64,000 nt of DNA from positions 124,001 to 188,000 of the forward strand of contig CAVOSJ010000004.1 in the NCBI GenBank assembly GCA_963698885.1, written 5' to 3'. Under the pieces are notes generated by a model. It did not search any database and was not told the DNA's origin. It was given only the letters and a program-made list of their open reading frames with translations. Source of the stretch: JBARKJ01 sp963698885 (GTDB lineage: Bacteria; Nitrospirota; JACRHJ01). This document shows positions 52,412 to 61,762 of this stretch, one piece after another; position 1 is the first letter of the stretch, and every line of letters begins with the position of its first letter. Made by a program: the position numbers and the translations under genes.

Positions 52412-52870
52412 ATGAACGCATATCTTGGGCTGGGCTCCAACATGGGAGACCGCAAAGGGAACATTAAAAAAGCCGTCGAACTCCTGGAAAAATCGCCAGG
52501 GGTAAAGGTGGTGAAGCTCTCGCCAATGTACGAGACGGAGCCGGTGGGAGACGTCCCGCAGGGGAAATTTCATAAACGCCGCGGCCGAGGTCTATACCGC
52601 GCTTTTCCCGCTGGGGCTTCTCGCCCTTTGCAGGAGCATCGAGGACGCGCTTGGACGGGTGAGGACGGTAAAATGGGGGCCCCGGACGATAGACCTGGAT
52701 ATCCTGCTCTATGATGAGGACGTGATCGAGATGGCGGAGCTTACCGTGCCGCACCCTTTGATGCACGAGAGGGAATTCGTGCTGACGCCGCTTTCGGATA
52801 TCGCCCCGACGCATATCACCCGGTACTTAAGAAGACGGTGCAGGAACTTCTGGAAGGGCTTAAAAAGTAA
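52412..52870 (+). CDS. folK: HPPK, folate synthesis (two frameshifts)
   Basis: 6-hydroxymethyl-7,8-dihydropterin pyrophosphokinase. Frame 1 gives NAYLGLGSNMGDRKGN and PMYETEPVGD. After an extra base in TTT at 52568-52570, the next frame gives NAAAEVYTALFPLGLL and then GPRTIDLDILLYDE with VPHPLMHEREFVL. A missing base in CCCC at 52804-52807 shifts again to AYHPVLKKTVQELLEG and the stop at 52870. The corrected protein has ~152 residues, the normal length. Two breaks in a normally essential gene, one + and one -, argue for sequence error. Confidence 0.87.
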
Positions 52871-52875
52871 CATCT

Positions 52876-53724
52876 ATGAAAATCATAAAAACCATTTCCG
52901 AGATGCGGGACTACTCCGGTGAGATGCGCCATGCTGGAGAGACGATAGGTTTCGCCCCCACGATGGGATACCTGCACGACGGGCATATCTCGCTTTTCAA
53001 GGCGGCCAAGTCCCAGAACACGAAGGCGGTGGTTTCCATCTTCGTGAACCCGGCGCAGTTCGGGCCTGCGGAGGACCTCTCCACCTATCCCCGCGATATA
53101 GAAGGCGACCTTGAGAAATGCGCCCAGGCTTCCGTGGACGCCGTTTTTATACCGGAGGCGCGGGAGATGTACCCGATTGGTTATTCCACTTATGTCGATG
53201 TCTCAGGCTTAACGGCTGTCATGGAGGGCAGGATGCGGCCTGGGCATTTCCGGGGCGTGACCACCGTGGTGGCGAAGCTGTTTAATATCGTCACGCCGCA
53301 TAAGGCGTATTTCGGGCAGAAGGACTATCAGCAGACCGTTGTGGTGCGGCGCATGGCCCAGGACTTGAACATGGAGACGGAGATAGTGGTACTGCCCACG
53401 GTAAGAGAGCCGGACGGACTGGCCATGAGCTCCCGTAACGCCTATCTTTCTCCGCGGGAACGCGCCGCCGCCCTGGTGATTTACAGGGCGCTTTCCTCCG
53501 CGAAGGACCTCTACGGCGCGGGAGAGAGACACGCCGAAGCGCTTCTACAAAAAGTCCGGGAAGTGGCCAGAAGCGAGCCGCTTGTTGAGTTGGAGTATGC
53601 GGAGGCGGCGGATGCGGAGACGCTTGCGCCGCTTGCGGAAATTGACGGCAAAGCCGTGCTGGCGGTAGCGGCGCGCGTGGGCAAGACCCGGCTGATAGAC
53701 AACGTGCTGTTGGGGGCGGCTTAA
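52876..53724 (+). CDS. panC: Pantothenate synthetase
   Basis: Joins pantoate and beta-alanine with ATP. A 282-residue protein with the HIGH-type loop GFAPTMGYLHDGHISL, FVNPAQFGPAEDL, and KMSKS-like MSSRNAYLS. GQKDYQQ and RRMAQDL are also characteristic. It starts 5 bp after folK on the same transcript. The frame is intact. Confidence 0.94.
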   Translation: MKIIKTISEMRDYSGEMRHAGETIGFAPTMGYLHDGHISLFKAAKSQNTKAVVSIFVNPAQFGPAEDLSTYPRDIEGDLEKCAQASVDAVFIPEAREMYPIGYSTYVDVSGLTAVMEGRMRPGHFRGVTTVVAKLFNIVTPHKAYFGQKDYQQTVVVRRMAQDLNMETEIVVLPTVREPDGLAMSSRNAYLSPRERAAALVIYRALSSAKDLYGAGERHAEALLQKVREVARSEPLVELEYAEAADAETLAPLAEIDGKAVLAVAARVGKTRLIDNVLLGAA

Positions 53725-53730
53725 GGGAAG

Positions 53731-54732
53731 CTACATTTTTTTGATATAGTTTAAAAATTCATCTTTCGGAATAAATCGGCCGCTTTTTTCCACCTCATGC
53801 ACAAGCCGCACCATCAATGAATTAAAGGGTGCCTCGCGCCCAATGGCCTTGGCTATATTCACCATCTCGCCATTCTGATAGTCCACCTCGGATAGCTCGC
53901 CGCGCTCGATGCTTCCCAGTACCGGCCCCTCGCACGGCACCTGCGAGAGCGACGCCACAGCCTGCATGAACTTAGCCGCAGCCTCCGGAAGTGGCAAGCT
54001 GACCAGTTCGTTAAGCCTGTCCTCGTCGAAGTCCGGCAGGGCCTCGATATGCACGTCCTTTTTTATTATGTCCATGCCTTCCTTTAAAAGGAGGACCGCC
54101 ACTGCCGCCACGTCCGGGTCCAGAAAAGCTTTCTGTACTTTTTCGCCGATTATCCCCGGAATGCAGTACGGCAGGTTCAGCAGGAGCCTGGTGCAGTTGA
54201 CGTGGGCGATCTTATTTCCTCGACGCGTATTGAAGACATTGGACATCAATTCCAGCACCCGGTCCTCGCGCCAGCCCGGGGCGTCGTACGCCCTGCCTAC
54301 CACCATAAACCCTTTGAAGTTCAAGGTCACTTCTCCGGGGACGTAGCAGTTCGCGCCCATCGTCAGGACGCAGGTAACGATACGGTCTCGGGGAAATACA
54401 TTCGCCACTATCTGCTCCGTCTTCGTCCCGTACTGTATGGTCGCGACCGTCGCCTCTCCCGCGTAAGGCAGGAGCTTCTCCGCCGCCCGGAGTGTATCCT
54501 GCACCCTGTCCGCAAAGATTAAAATATCCGGGACAAAAGGCGGATAAAGCGAGACCGGGACGTCCGCTGATATAACCTGCCCGTCCCAGACCTGGCGCAC
54601 AGTGAGGTTTTTCCCCTTTACCCGCTCAATTTTTTCGGCGCGGCCAGTGAGGAACACATCCTCGCCCGCGTCGGCCAGAAGGGCGGCGGTAGTACACCCC
54701 ACGGGCGTTATACCGGATACAACTACTTTCAT
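53731..54732 (-). CDS. Ketopantoate reductase-like protein (PanE/ApbA family)
   Basis: A 333-residue protein of the 2-dehydropantoate 2-reductase fold: an N-terminal nucleotide-binding region (VVSGITPVGCTTAALLADAG, a divergent GxGxxG) and a C-terminal helical domain. The poor glycine motif makes NADPH binding and true PanE activity uncertain. It lies tail to tail with panC (6-bp gap), which supports a role in pantothenate synthesis. It overlaps maf by 4 bp. Confidence 0.7.
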   Translation of the reverse strand: MKVVVSGITPVGCTTAALLADAGEDVFLTGRAEKIERVKGKNLTVRQVWDGQVISADVPVSLYPPFVPDILIFADRVQDTLRAAEKLLPYAGEATVATIQYGTKTEQIVANVFPRDRIVTCVLTMGANCYVPGEVTLNFKGFMVVGRAYDAPGWREDRVLELMSNVFNTRRGNKIAHVNCTRLLLNLPYCIPGIIGEKVQKAFLDPDVAAVAVLLLKEGMDIIKKDVHIEALPDFDEDRLNELVSLPLPEAAAKFMQAVASLSQVPCEGPVLGSIERGELSEVDYQNGEMVNIAKAIGREAPFNSLMVRLVHEVEKSGRFIPKDEFLNYIKKM

Positions 54733-55298
54733 AAGTATTCCTTTATGAGTTCAAAAAGGCGCGGCAGCGGAAGCCCCACCACGTTGAAGAAACATCCGCG
54801 CACTCCCTTTACATATACTGAAAACCGTCCCTGAATCCCATACGCCCCAGCCTTGTCCATCGGCTCGCCGGTCGCGACATATTCGTCTATTTCTTTTTTT
54901 GTAAGCGGCTTCACGAAGACCTTCGTCTTCTCCACGGCGCTCACGGCCCTGTCTGACTGGGCGTCCACTATGGCGATGCCGGTCAGGACTTCGTGCGCCC
55001 TGCCGGAGATGAGGCTCAGCATCCTTTTTGCCTCTGCCTTCGAAGCGGGTTTTCCGAGTATTTCGCCGTCCACAACAACCACCGTATCCGCCCCCAGCAC
55101 CAGCCCCTTTTTGTGCCTTGCCGCTATGGTGCGCGCCTTTAGGAGCGCCAGGCGTTTCACATGGCTGCGGGGCGTCTCGTCAGGCAGCGCGGACTCGTCG
55201 GCGTCGGCAGGCTCCACCGAATAAAGTATACCAGCCTGTTCCAGCAACTCGCGCCGGCGCGGGGAAGAAGATGCGAGTATTAACGACAAATTTTTCAT
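54729..55298 (-). CDS. maf: Maf-type nucleotide pyrophosphatase
   Basis: A 189-residue Maf protein: LILASSSPRRRELLEQAG, the substrate-pocket GADTVVVVDGEILGKP and the C-terminal AGAYGIQG with NVVGLPL. Maf enzymes hydrolyse non-canonical or pyrimidine nucleoside triphosphates. The ATG overlaps the end of the hydrolase gene (ATGA). Confidence 0.92.
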   Translation of the reverse strand: MKNLSLILASSSPRRRELLEQAGILYSVEPADADESALPDETPRSHVKRLALLKARTIAARHKKGLVLGADTVVVVDGEILGKPASKAEAKRMLSLISGRAHEVLTGIAIVDAQSDRAVSAVEKTKVFVKPLTKKEIDEYVATGEPMDKAGAYGIQGRFSVYVKGVRGCFFNVVGLPLPRLFELIKEYL

Positions 55299-56063
55299 GG
55301 GAGCGGCGCCGCGGGAGATGGTTCTTTAAGGAAATTTATCGCCGCCTCGTTGAACTCCTCGGCCTTCTCGATATACGGCAGATGACCCGCGTCTTCCATT
55401 AACGTTACCCGCGCGTGCGGAATCGCATCGGCGAAAATATCCGCGTACGAAGACGGTATCACCCTGTCGTCCTTCCCCCAGATTATTAGCGTCGGCGCTT
55501 TAATTTCAGTGAAGCTTTTGCTCTATATCCGGGACGAACCCGCCCGCCTCGTCGATCTCTTTTATCGTCTTTATCGCGTTTGTCATTTCCTCGGAAGGCT
55601 TCAATCCCGTAACCTCGCCTGATATGGATTTATAGTAGTTCTCAAGCTCCCGCAGGACCTCGTCCACCGGCATCGACGGGTCCGTCGCCCTATGGACTCC
55701 GGCGGGCGATACCAGTACGAGTTTATCGATGACACTGGGAAAATCGACGGCAAGCCAGAGCGCGGCCCAGCCGCCCATGGAGCTTCCGATGACTGACGCG
55801 CGTGGGGCGTTTACGGTCGACAGGAATTCGGAGAGGAAGCGCGCATAGTCCCGTACGCTTTTGATGTCGGGAGTCCGCGCAGAGCCGCCGAAGCCCGGCA
55901 GGTCGGGGGCGATTACCCTGAAATGTTTTGCAAACGGGCCGCTTTGCCGGTGCCAGAGCTTAGAAGTCGCGCCCGCGCCGTGTATGAGCAGGAGCGGCTT
56001 TCCCTCGCCGCCTTCATAGTAGCGGACGAGGTGCCCGTTTATTTTGGTGTCGTATCGGATCAA
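55295..56063 (-). CDS. Alpha/beta hydrolase (frameshifted)
   Basis: The first frame encodes LLIHGAGATSKLW (oxyanion hole), the nucleophile elbow GSSMGGWA and LVLVSPAG. It stops at 55506, but the next frame carries the acid and histidine: APTLIIWGKDDRVIP and EDAGHLPYIEKAEEF. One extra base at 55508 separates them. The restored protein has ~255 residues with a full Ser-Asp-His triad. The TTG start is right at the edge of a REP-like repeat. Substrate unknown. Confidence 0.82.
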
Positions 56064-56071
56064 AACCTTTT

Positions 56072-56166
56072 GTTACTTTCTTTTGCGAAAAAGAAAGTAA
56101 CCAGAGAAAACGGGGCACAAAAACAGTTCAAAAGTTTTTGGTGTTACCTTTTTCCAAAAAGGTAAC
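56072..56166. repeat. REP-like region with three nested palindromes
   Basis: GTTACTTTCTTTT (56072-56084) pairs perfectly with AAAAGAAAGTAAC (56089-56101). CAAAAAC pairs with GTTTTTG within 56117-56140. GTTACCTTTTT (56143-56153) pairs with AAAAAGGTAAC (56156-56166). They fill the gap between hemB and the hydrolase gene, and a degenerate copy lies at 23527. Confidence 0.7.
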
Positions 56167-56170
56167 GACT

Positions 56171-57145
56171 TTATTTGTTTAAAACTGCCGCCGCTTCCTT
56201 GGCGAAGTATGTGATTATTATGTCCGCGCCCGCGCGCTTTATACCCATCAGCGACTCCATCATGGCGCGCTGTCCGTCCATCCACCCAAGCTGTTCCGCC
56301 GCCTTTATCATGGAGAACTCTCCGGAGACGTTGTAGGCGGCGATGGGCAGGTCGGTGTTCTCCCGCAGGCGGTAGATGATGTCCAGGTACGGGAGCGCGG
56401 GCTTTACCATGATGATGTCCGCGCCTTCGTCGATATCAAGCTCCGCCTCCCGGATGGCCTCGCGCGCGTTCGCCGGGTCCATCTGGTGGCTCCTCCTGTC
56501 GCCGTATGCAGGGGTAGATTCCGCGGCCTCGCGGAAGGGGCCGTAAAATGCCGACGCGTACTTGACGGCGTACGACATTATTGGCGTCCCGGAATAGCCG
56601 GCATCGTCCAGCGTCTCGCGTATGGCGCCCACCCGCCCGTCCATCATGTCGGACGGCGCGACAATGTCCGCGCCCGCCTTTGCATGAGAGAGCGCCTCCC
56701 TGCACAAAAGGTCCACGGTCGGGTCGTTTAAAATCTCTCCGTCCTCCACAATTCCGCAATGCCCGTGGTCGGTGTATTCGCACAGACAGACGTCCGTTAC
56801 AACCAGGAGGTCCGGCACGGCGTCCTTTATTGCGCGCACCGCCTGCTGCACGATGCCGCCGTCGGCATACGCCTCGGAACCGCGCGAGTCCTTCACCTTC
56901 GGGATGCCGAAGAGGAGCACGGCGGGGATGCCCAGCGAGAATGTCTCTTTTGCGTCGGCCACGATATTATCCACCGACTGCTGGAAATTACCCGGCATCG
57001 AGGCAATCTCCTTCTTCACGTTTTTCCCGTGCGTCACGAAGAGCGGGTAAACAAAATCATCCGGGGACAGGGAGGTCTCCCGCACCATCCTCCTCATCGT
57101 CTCGTTAACACGCATCCTTCTCGCGCGGTACTGGGGAAAAAACAT
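56171..57145 (-). CDS. hemB: Delta-aminolevulinic acid dehydratase (porphobilinogen synthase)
   Basis: Condenses two aminolevulinates into porphobilinogen. A 324-residue protein from the ATG at 57145, which has AGGAG 7 nt upstream; a longer frame to 57274 is not coding-like. The metal-site segment is TDVCLCEYTDHGHCG (zinc-type cysteines), and catalytic lysines are in MSYAVKYASAF and IMVKPALPYLD. Intact. Confidence 0.95.
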   Translation of the reverse strand: MFFPQYRARRMRVNETMRRMVRETSLSPDDFVYPLFVTHGKNVKKEIASMPGNFQQSVDNIVADAKETFSLGIPAVLLFGIPKVKDSRGSEAYADGGIVQQAVRAIKDAVPDLLVVTDVCLCEYTDHGHCGIVEDGEILNDPTVDLLCREALSHAKAGADIVAPSDMMDGRVGAIRETLDDAGYSGTPIMSYAVKYASAFYGPFREAAESTPAYGDRRSHQMDPANAREAIREAELDIDEGADIIMVKPALPYLDIIYRLRENTDLPIAAYNVSGEFSMIKAAEQLGWMDGQRAMMESLMGIKRAGADIIITYFAKEAAAVLNK

Positions 57146-57161
57146 TTTAGTCTCCTGTAAA

Positions 57162-57467
57162 TTAATGTACCGTCGTCTTTTGTCCCGGGGCCGGGGCCGG
57201 GGGCTGTATTTCTCCGAACTGCCGCTCGTACCCGGCGACATTCTCCGCGAGCGCCGCAAGGAATTGCTTTGCATGGACCGGGTTCGTTATCACCCGCGCG
57301 CGCACCACCGCCGCTTCCTTCCCCGGCAGGACCGCCGCGAAATCGAAGATGAACTCGTTGGCGTTGTGCACGATGCTGGCGACGTTGGAATAGACGCCGC
57401 CTTCTACCTCCGGCTTAAGCTCGAAGGTCAGCGCGCCTGGCGGCGCGTCTTTTGATCTCTCAGCCAT
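57162..57467 (-). CDS. DUF3467 protein
   Basis: A 101-residue DUF3467 protein: YSNVASIVHNANEFIFDFA, RARVITNPVHAKQFLAALAEN and YERQFG are the family blocks. Function unknown. It lies between the A-type Fe-S gene and hemB in the haem operon, 13 and 16 bp from its neighbours. Confidence 0.78.
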   Translation of the reverse strand: MAERSKDAPPGALTFELKPEVEGGVYSNVASIVHNANEFIFDFAAVLPGKEAAVVRARVITNPVHAKQFLAALAENVAGYERQFGEIQPPAPAPGQKTTVH

Positions 57468-57480
57468 CTTCTCTCCTCTA

Positions 57481-57825
57481 TTAGCAGCAGGAGCCGCCGT
57501 GGCCGCCGCTGCCGCAGCCGCATGAAGAAGCCTCGCCGGTCTCCTTGATTATAAAACCATGGTCCTCCATGAAGTCCACCTGAAGGCCGTCCATCAGGTC
57601 GGTGGTCTCTTTATCCATGTAGAAGCTGATGCCCTGCATATCGACCTTCGAGTCGTCCTTTTCGCCTTTTTTTACCAGGTCCATCTCGTAGTTCTGGGAA
57701 GGGCCGCACGAGCAGCAGGACGACTCAGCCACGAACGCCTTTATCTTCACGCCCAGACCTTTTTCTTCCTGGGCCTCGAGGACTTTTTTGAACTCGTTTA
57801 TCGCTTTTTCGCTGACTTCAAGCAT
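57481..57825 (-). CDS. HesB/IscA-like Fe-S protein with Cys-rich tail
   Basis: A 114-residue A-type carrier-like protein. LEVSEKAINEFKKVLEA and the fold VDMQGISFYMDKETTDLMDG fit HesB/IscA. The first cysteine site reads SSCCSCGPSQNY instead of the usual single Cys, and the tail is SSCGCGSGGHGGSCC, so there are extra cysteines. May bind Fe-S or another metal. It overlaps hemD by 8 bp. Confidence 0.75.
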   Translation of the reverse strand: MLEVSEKAINEFKKVLEAQEEKGLGVKIKAFVAESSCCSCGPSQNYEMDLVKKGEKDDSKVDMQGISFYMDKETTDLMDGLQVDFMEDHGFIIKETGEASSCGCGSGGHGGSCC

Positions 57826-58631
57826 TACTTTTCTCCTTGTTGAAATGGTCCACTATAGCGAGGAAGAGCGACTCCGCGGTATACTCCCGCGGGATGACAT
57901 TGACACTGAGCCCCGCCTCCTCGCACGTCTTTGCCGTTACCGGCCCGATACATGCTATCTCCATCCTGGAGAGCATCCCCGCCGCTTTCGGCCCTGCCGC
58001 ATTCAGAAAATTTGTAACGGTGGACGAACTGGTAAAGGTCAAGACCGTGCGGGCGCCGCCCGAGAGCGCGTCGTCGATTACGCCGGACAACCCTCCCGGC
58101 GCGATTGTCCTGTATGCGGTCACCACGTCCACGATCCGCGCCTGCCGCCCGAAGCGCCTCAGGCAGGACTTCCCTCGCCACTTCCGCCCTGGGGTACAGA
58201 AATTTTTTACCCCTTATGTCTTCCCCGGACAAGGCCAGGACAATGCCCTCCGCCCTGGACTCATCCGCGATAATATCGGCCTTCAGCCCGTTTTTCCCAA
58301 GCGCGGCCGCCGTCTTCGGCCCCACGGCCACAATCCTTAAGCCCTTCAGGTCTTCCGGGCCCTTCCCCATCTCGTCCATCCGCAGCAGGAGGAACTTAAT
58401 AGAGTTTACGCTTGTGAATACGGCATAGTCGTATGAAGAAAGACTCGCAACGGCCCTGTCTATCCCGGATTTATCCTCAGGCGGGACGGTCTGTATAACC
58501 GGGACGGCCACAACCTCCGCGCCCGCCGCTTCAAGCATATCGATTAATTCAGCGGACTGCTCCTTCGCACGGGTTACAATCACGCGTACGCCTGAGAGCG
58601 CATTACTTTCCGGCATGCCCGTTTTTGTCAT
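57818..58631 (-). CDS. hemD: Uroporphyrinogen-III synthase (frameshifted)
   Basis: Closes and inverts ring D of hydroxymethylbilane. The first frame gives VRVIVTRAKEQSAELIDMLE, VFTSVNSIKFLL and VAVGPKTAAAL. The second domain is in the next frame: VVTAYRTIAPGG, TFTSSSTVTNFL and ACIGPVTAKTCEEAG. One extra base at 58136-58137 breaks the join. The restored length is ~270. The ATG at 58631 is preceded by GGAGG. Probably a sequence error, since hemC and hemB are intact. Confidence 0.9.
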
Positions 58632-58643
58632 TGGAGCCTCCAC

Positions 58644-59597
58644 TTAGTACCCTTTCAGCTCCCTGCCGTAAACTTCCGCGAGTATCTTGTCCGCGCCTTT
58701 TGAAAGAAGTCTCTGGGCGAGTTCCACTCCCGCCTTTGCGCCTTCCTTCACGGGCGCTTCCAGCTCGTCTTTTATAATCCTGTCCCCGGTCACACTCCCG
58801 ACCAGCCCGCGGAGCCTGAGCTTTTTCCCGCCGTCCATTACGACCGCGTAGGCCGCGATGGGGACCTGGCATCCGCCCTCCAGCTTCCCAAGAAACGCCC
58901 TCTCGGCGGCAACCGCATCCCAGGTATCCTGGTGCTGAAGGCTCGACAGGACCTTGTTTATAAACTCGTCGTCCTTCCTGCACTCTATCCCGATGGCCCC
59001 CTGGCCTATCGCCGGGAGGCAGATTTCTGGCCCGATATACTCTTTAATCTTCTCCGCCCAGCCCATCCGCCTAATCCCGGCGGCGGCGAGTATTACCGCG
59101 TCGAAGAGGCCTTCCTCGCATTTCCTTATCCGGGTGTCCAGGTTTCCCCGGAGCTGCTCGACCTTTATGTCCGGCCTCACCGCCATCAGCTGGCACTGGC
59201 GCCTTAAGCTGCTGGTGCCTATGGAGGCCCCTTTGGGGAGCGTGCCAAAAGAGGCGTGGTCGCGGGAGAGGAAGGCGTCTCTTGGGTCTTCCCTCTTCGT
59301 CATGACTGCCAGGTGCAGGGGTTCGGGGAGGTCTGTCGGCACGTCCTTCATGCTGTGCACGGCAAGGTCTATCTCGCCCTTAAGCATCGCGTCCTCTATC
59401 TCTTTTACGAAAAGCCCTTTGCCGCCTACCTGCGCGAGCGGCACGTCCAGAATCATATCGCCGGTGGTCTTTATCTTCTTAAGCGTTATCTCCACGCCCG
59501 GGTTTCGCATCATCAGCTCGCGCTGGACGAATTCCGCCTGCCACAGGGCCAGCATGCTGCCCCTGGTGCCGATGATTATCTTATCGCGGTTGGACAA
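58644..59597 (-). CDS. hemC: Hydroxymethylbilane synthase (porphobilinogen deaminase)
   Basis: Links four porphobilinogens. A 317-residue protein with GTRGSMLALWQAEFV, AVHSMKDVPTDLP, IGTSSLRRQCQL, and the dipyrromethane cofactor cysteine in LEGGCQVPIAAYA. TTG start with GGAGG 8 nt upstream. Intact and standard length. Confidence 0.95.
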   Translation of the reverse strand: MSNRDKIIIGTRGSMLALWQAEFVQRELMMRNPGVEITLKKIKTTGDMILDVPLAQVGGKGLFVKEIEDAMLKGEIDLAVHSMKDVPTDLPEPLHLAVMTKREDPRDAFLSRDHASFGTLPKGASIGTSSLRRQCQLMAVRPDIKVEQLRGNLDTRIRKCEEGLFDAVILAAAGIRRMGWAEKIKEYIGPEICLPAIGQGAIGIECRKDDEFINKVLSSLQHQDTWDAVAAERAFLGKLEGGCQVPIAAYAVVMDGGKKLRLRGLVGSVTGDRIIKDELEAPVKEGAKAGVELAQRLLSKGADKILAEVYGRELKGY

Positions 59598-59618
59598 AAT
59601 ATAAACCTCCTGAAAAAT

Positions 59619-60942
59619 TTATCTGGTCTCTGCCTCTGAAAGGGCCGACGACTCGTCCGAATGGCCATGATCTTCCTTCTCTTCCACGCCGAACAGCACG
59701 CGCGCGGACTCTATGTTGCTGCTGCTTTCCGGGTCGCCCGCGGCCTTTTTCAGGGCTACCAGCGGGTGGTGGAGGAGCTTGTTCACTATGGACTGGGTAA
59801 GGGCCTCCACCTGCTTTTTCTGTTTCTCGGAAAGCTCGCCCATCTTCGAGAGCGTTTTGTCCAGCTCGGCTGCCCGCATCTCCTCCGCCTTTTCGCGTAT
59901 GGCCACGATGGTAGGGACGACGTCTATCGAGCGGAGCCAGGTCTGAAACGTCTCTATCTCTTCCTCGATTATCTCGCTTGCCAGCTCCGCCTCTTTCTGG
60001 CGGTCTTTTATGTTCGACTCCACCACGTTCTGGAGGTCGTCTATGTCGTACAGATAGACGTTGTCTATCTTGTTTATCTCCGGGTCCAGGTTCCTGGGGA
60101 CGGCGATGTCGATTAAGAACACCGGGCGGTTCTTGCGCGCCTTTATCACCTTGCGCCATGTCCTGCCCCGTGAGGATATAGTGCGGCGCGCCGGTCGAGG
60201 CTATCAGTATGTCCGCGTTCACCATCTCCGAGACCAGGTTTTCGTAGTGCACCGGGACCCCGTCGAAGTCCTTGGCCAGTTCCACCGCCCGTTCAAACGT
60301 GCGGTTAGCCACCATGACGGTCTTGACCCCGTTATTTACCAGGTGCTTCGCGGCAAGCTCCGCCATCTCGCCCGCGCCCGCCAGCATCACGGACTTCCCT
60401 GTCAAATCCCCGAATATCTTCCTCGCAAGCTCCACTGCCGCGAAACTTATGGAGACCGCGGACTCTGCGATCTTGGTCTCCGTCCGTATCCTCTTGGCGA
60501 CGGAGATGGCCTTCTTCATCAGGCGGTTCATCACTACGCCCGTGGTCTTGTTGGCAAGGGCGTGGTCGAAGGAGTCCTTCAACTGTCCGAGTATCTGCGG
60601 CTCTCCCACCACCATCGAGTCAAGCGATGCCGCCACCCGGAATATGTGCCTTACGGCGTCCTTGCCGGAGACGCAGTAGATGCATTCGCCCACAGACCCG
60701 CCTTCTATTTCGTGGTAGTCCACGAAGAAGCGTCTTAAGCGGTCCATTCCACCCGCCGCATCCTTGACGGTGGCGTAACTCTCCACCCGGTTGCAGGTGG
60801 ACAGGATGAGGTTCTCGTTCACGCCCTGAAGACCCTTCATCTTCGCCAGCGCGTCCGGCAGCTTCGCCTCCGGGAACGAAAGACGCTCCCTGATTTCCAC
60901 TGACGCCGTCTTATGACTTATGCCTACGACTACGATATCCAT
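59619..60942 (-). CDS. hemA: Glutamyl-tRNA reductase (frameshifted)
   Basis: First step of the C5 haem pathway. Frame 1 has GISHKTASVEIRERLSF, the nucleophile Cys50 in LSTCNRVESYA, and the NADPH loop AGAGEMAELAAKHL. It runs off after ILTGQDMAQ. The next frame continues VIKARKNRPVFLIDIAVPRN, quoted as VIKARKNRPV plus FLIDIAVPRN, and the C-terminal dimerisation helices. One extra base at 60149-60150 explains this. The restored protein is ~440 residues, the usual length. Confidence 0.92.
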
Positions 60943-60943
60943 A

Positions 60944-61759
60944 TTATTTGAACGCGTGTCTCCCCGGAAGGAGCAGGTTCACCCCCAGGAATGTGAATAG
61001 AACGATTAAAAAAGCGAATACCGCAAGATATGCCGCCTTCCTGCCGCGCCAGCCGGTAACGAGCCTCGCGTGGAGGTACGAGGCATAAATGAGCCACGTT
61101 ATAAGCGACCATATCTCCTTCGGCTCCCAGCCCCAGTAAGAACCCCAGGCGGAGTCCGCCCAGATGGAGCCGGTGACCATGGCGAGCGTCAGGAGCGGGA
61201 AGCCCATGACGATAGCCCGATATGAGAGGTCGTCCAGGACGTCCAGCGGCGGAAGCCTCCGGTAGAACCCGCCGGGACTCTTATGCTTTAACTGTCTCTC
61301 CTGGATGATGTACATCATCGCGATGCAAAAAGCTATGGCGAAGGCGGCGTCCGCGAGGAATGCAAGGGTCGTATGCACGCCCAGCCAGCCGCTGGAGAAA
61401 TACTGCGGAAGGGGGGCGGTGCTTGGCGCGAAAAGCGTGGAAGCCAGTATAAGGAGAAAGGCGATCGTTATTATGAACGCGCCCAGCACCCGGATCTTCC
61501 ACCTGTATTCAAGCACCAGGTAAATAAGGACTATCGCCCAGGAAAAGAAAATCAAAGACTCCCGGATGTCCGTCATCGGGACATGGCCCTTATCTACCAT
61601 CTGGTATATGAGGAACATGGTATTGAAGGCGAAACCGACGATGGTGGTGAGCTGGCAGACCTTGCCTATGCTCTCGCGCTGGCTGATCAGGAACAGCGAG
61701 TAGTGGAACGTGGCGAGGAAATAAAAGAAAAGGGTGGCGCCGAATAAAACTCCGCTCAC
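60944..61759 (-). CDS. ccsA: Cytochrome c biogenesis protein CcsA
   Basis: A 271-residue membrane protein (about eight helices) of the CcsA/CcmC haem-handling family. The WWD-type haem motif is WGSYWGWEPKEIWSLITW, with Glu where Asp is common. Histidines flank it (WLGVHTTLAF). CcsA with CcsB attaches haem to apocytochromes outside the membrane; ccsB is not in the window. It stops 1 bp before hemA starts, a classic ccsA-hemA pairing. Confidence 0.9.
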   Translation of the reverse strand: MSGVLFGATLFFYFLATFHYSLFLISQRESIGKVCQLTTIVGFAFNTMFLIYQMVDKGHVPMTDIRESLIFFSWAIVLIYLVLEYRWKIRVLGAFIITIAFLLILASTLFAPSTAPLPQYFSSGWLGVHTTLAFLADAAFAIAFCIAMMYIIQERQLKHKSPGGFYRRLPPLDVLDDLSYRAIVMGFPLLTLAMVTGSIWADSAWGSYWGWEPKEIWSLITWLIYASYLHARLVTGWRGRKAAYLAVFAFLIVLFTFLGVNLLLPGRHAFK

Positions 61760-61762
61760 TGC

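Noticed and set aside
2130..60150. Programmed frameshifting or stop-codon recoding as a general explanation for split genes
   Set aside because: The sites share no motif or downstream structure, include both + and - changes, and hit unrelated housekeeping genes, which fits error better.
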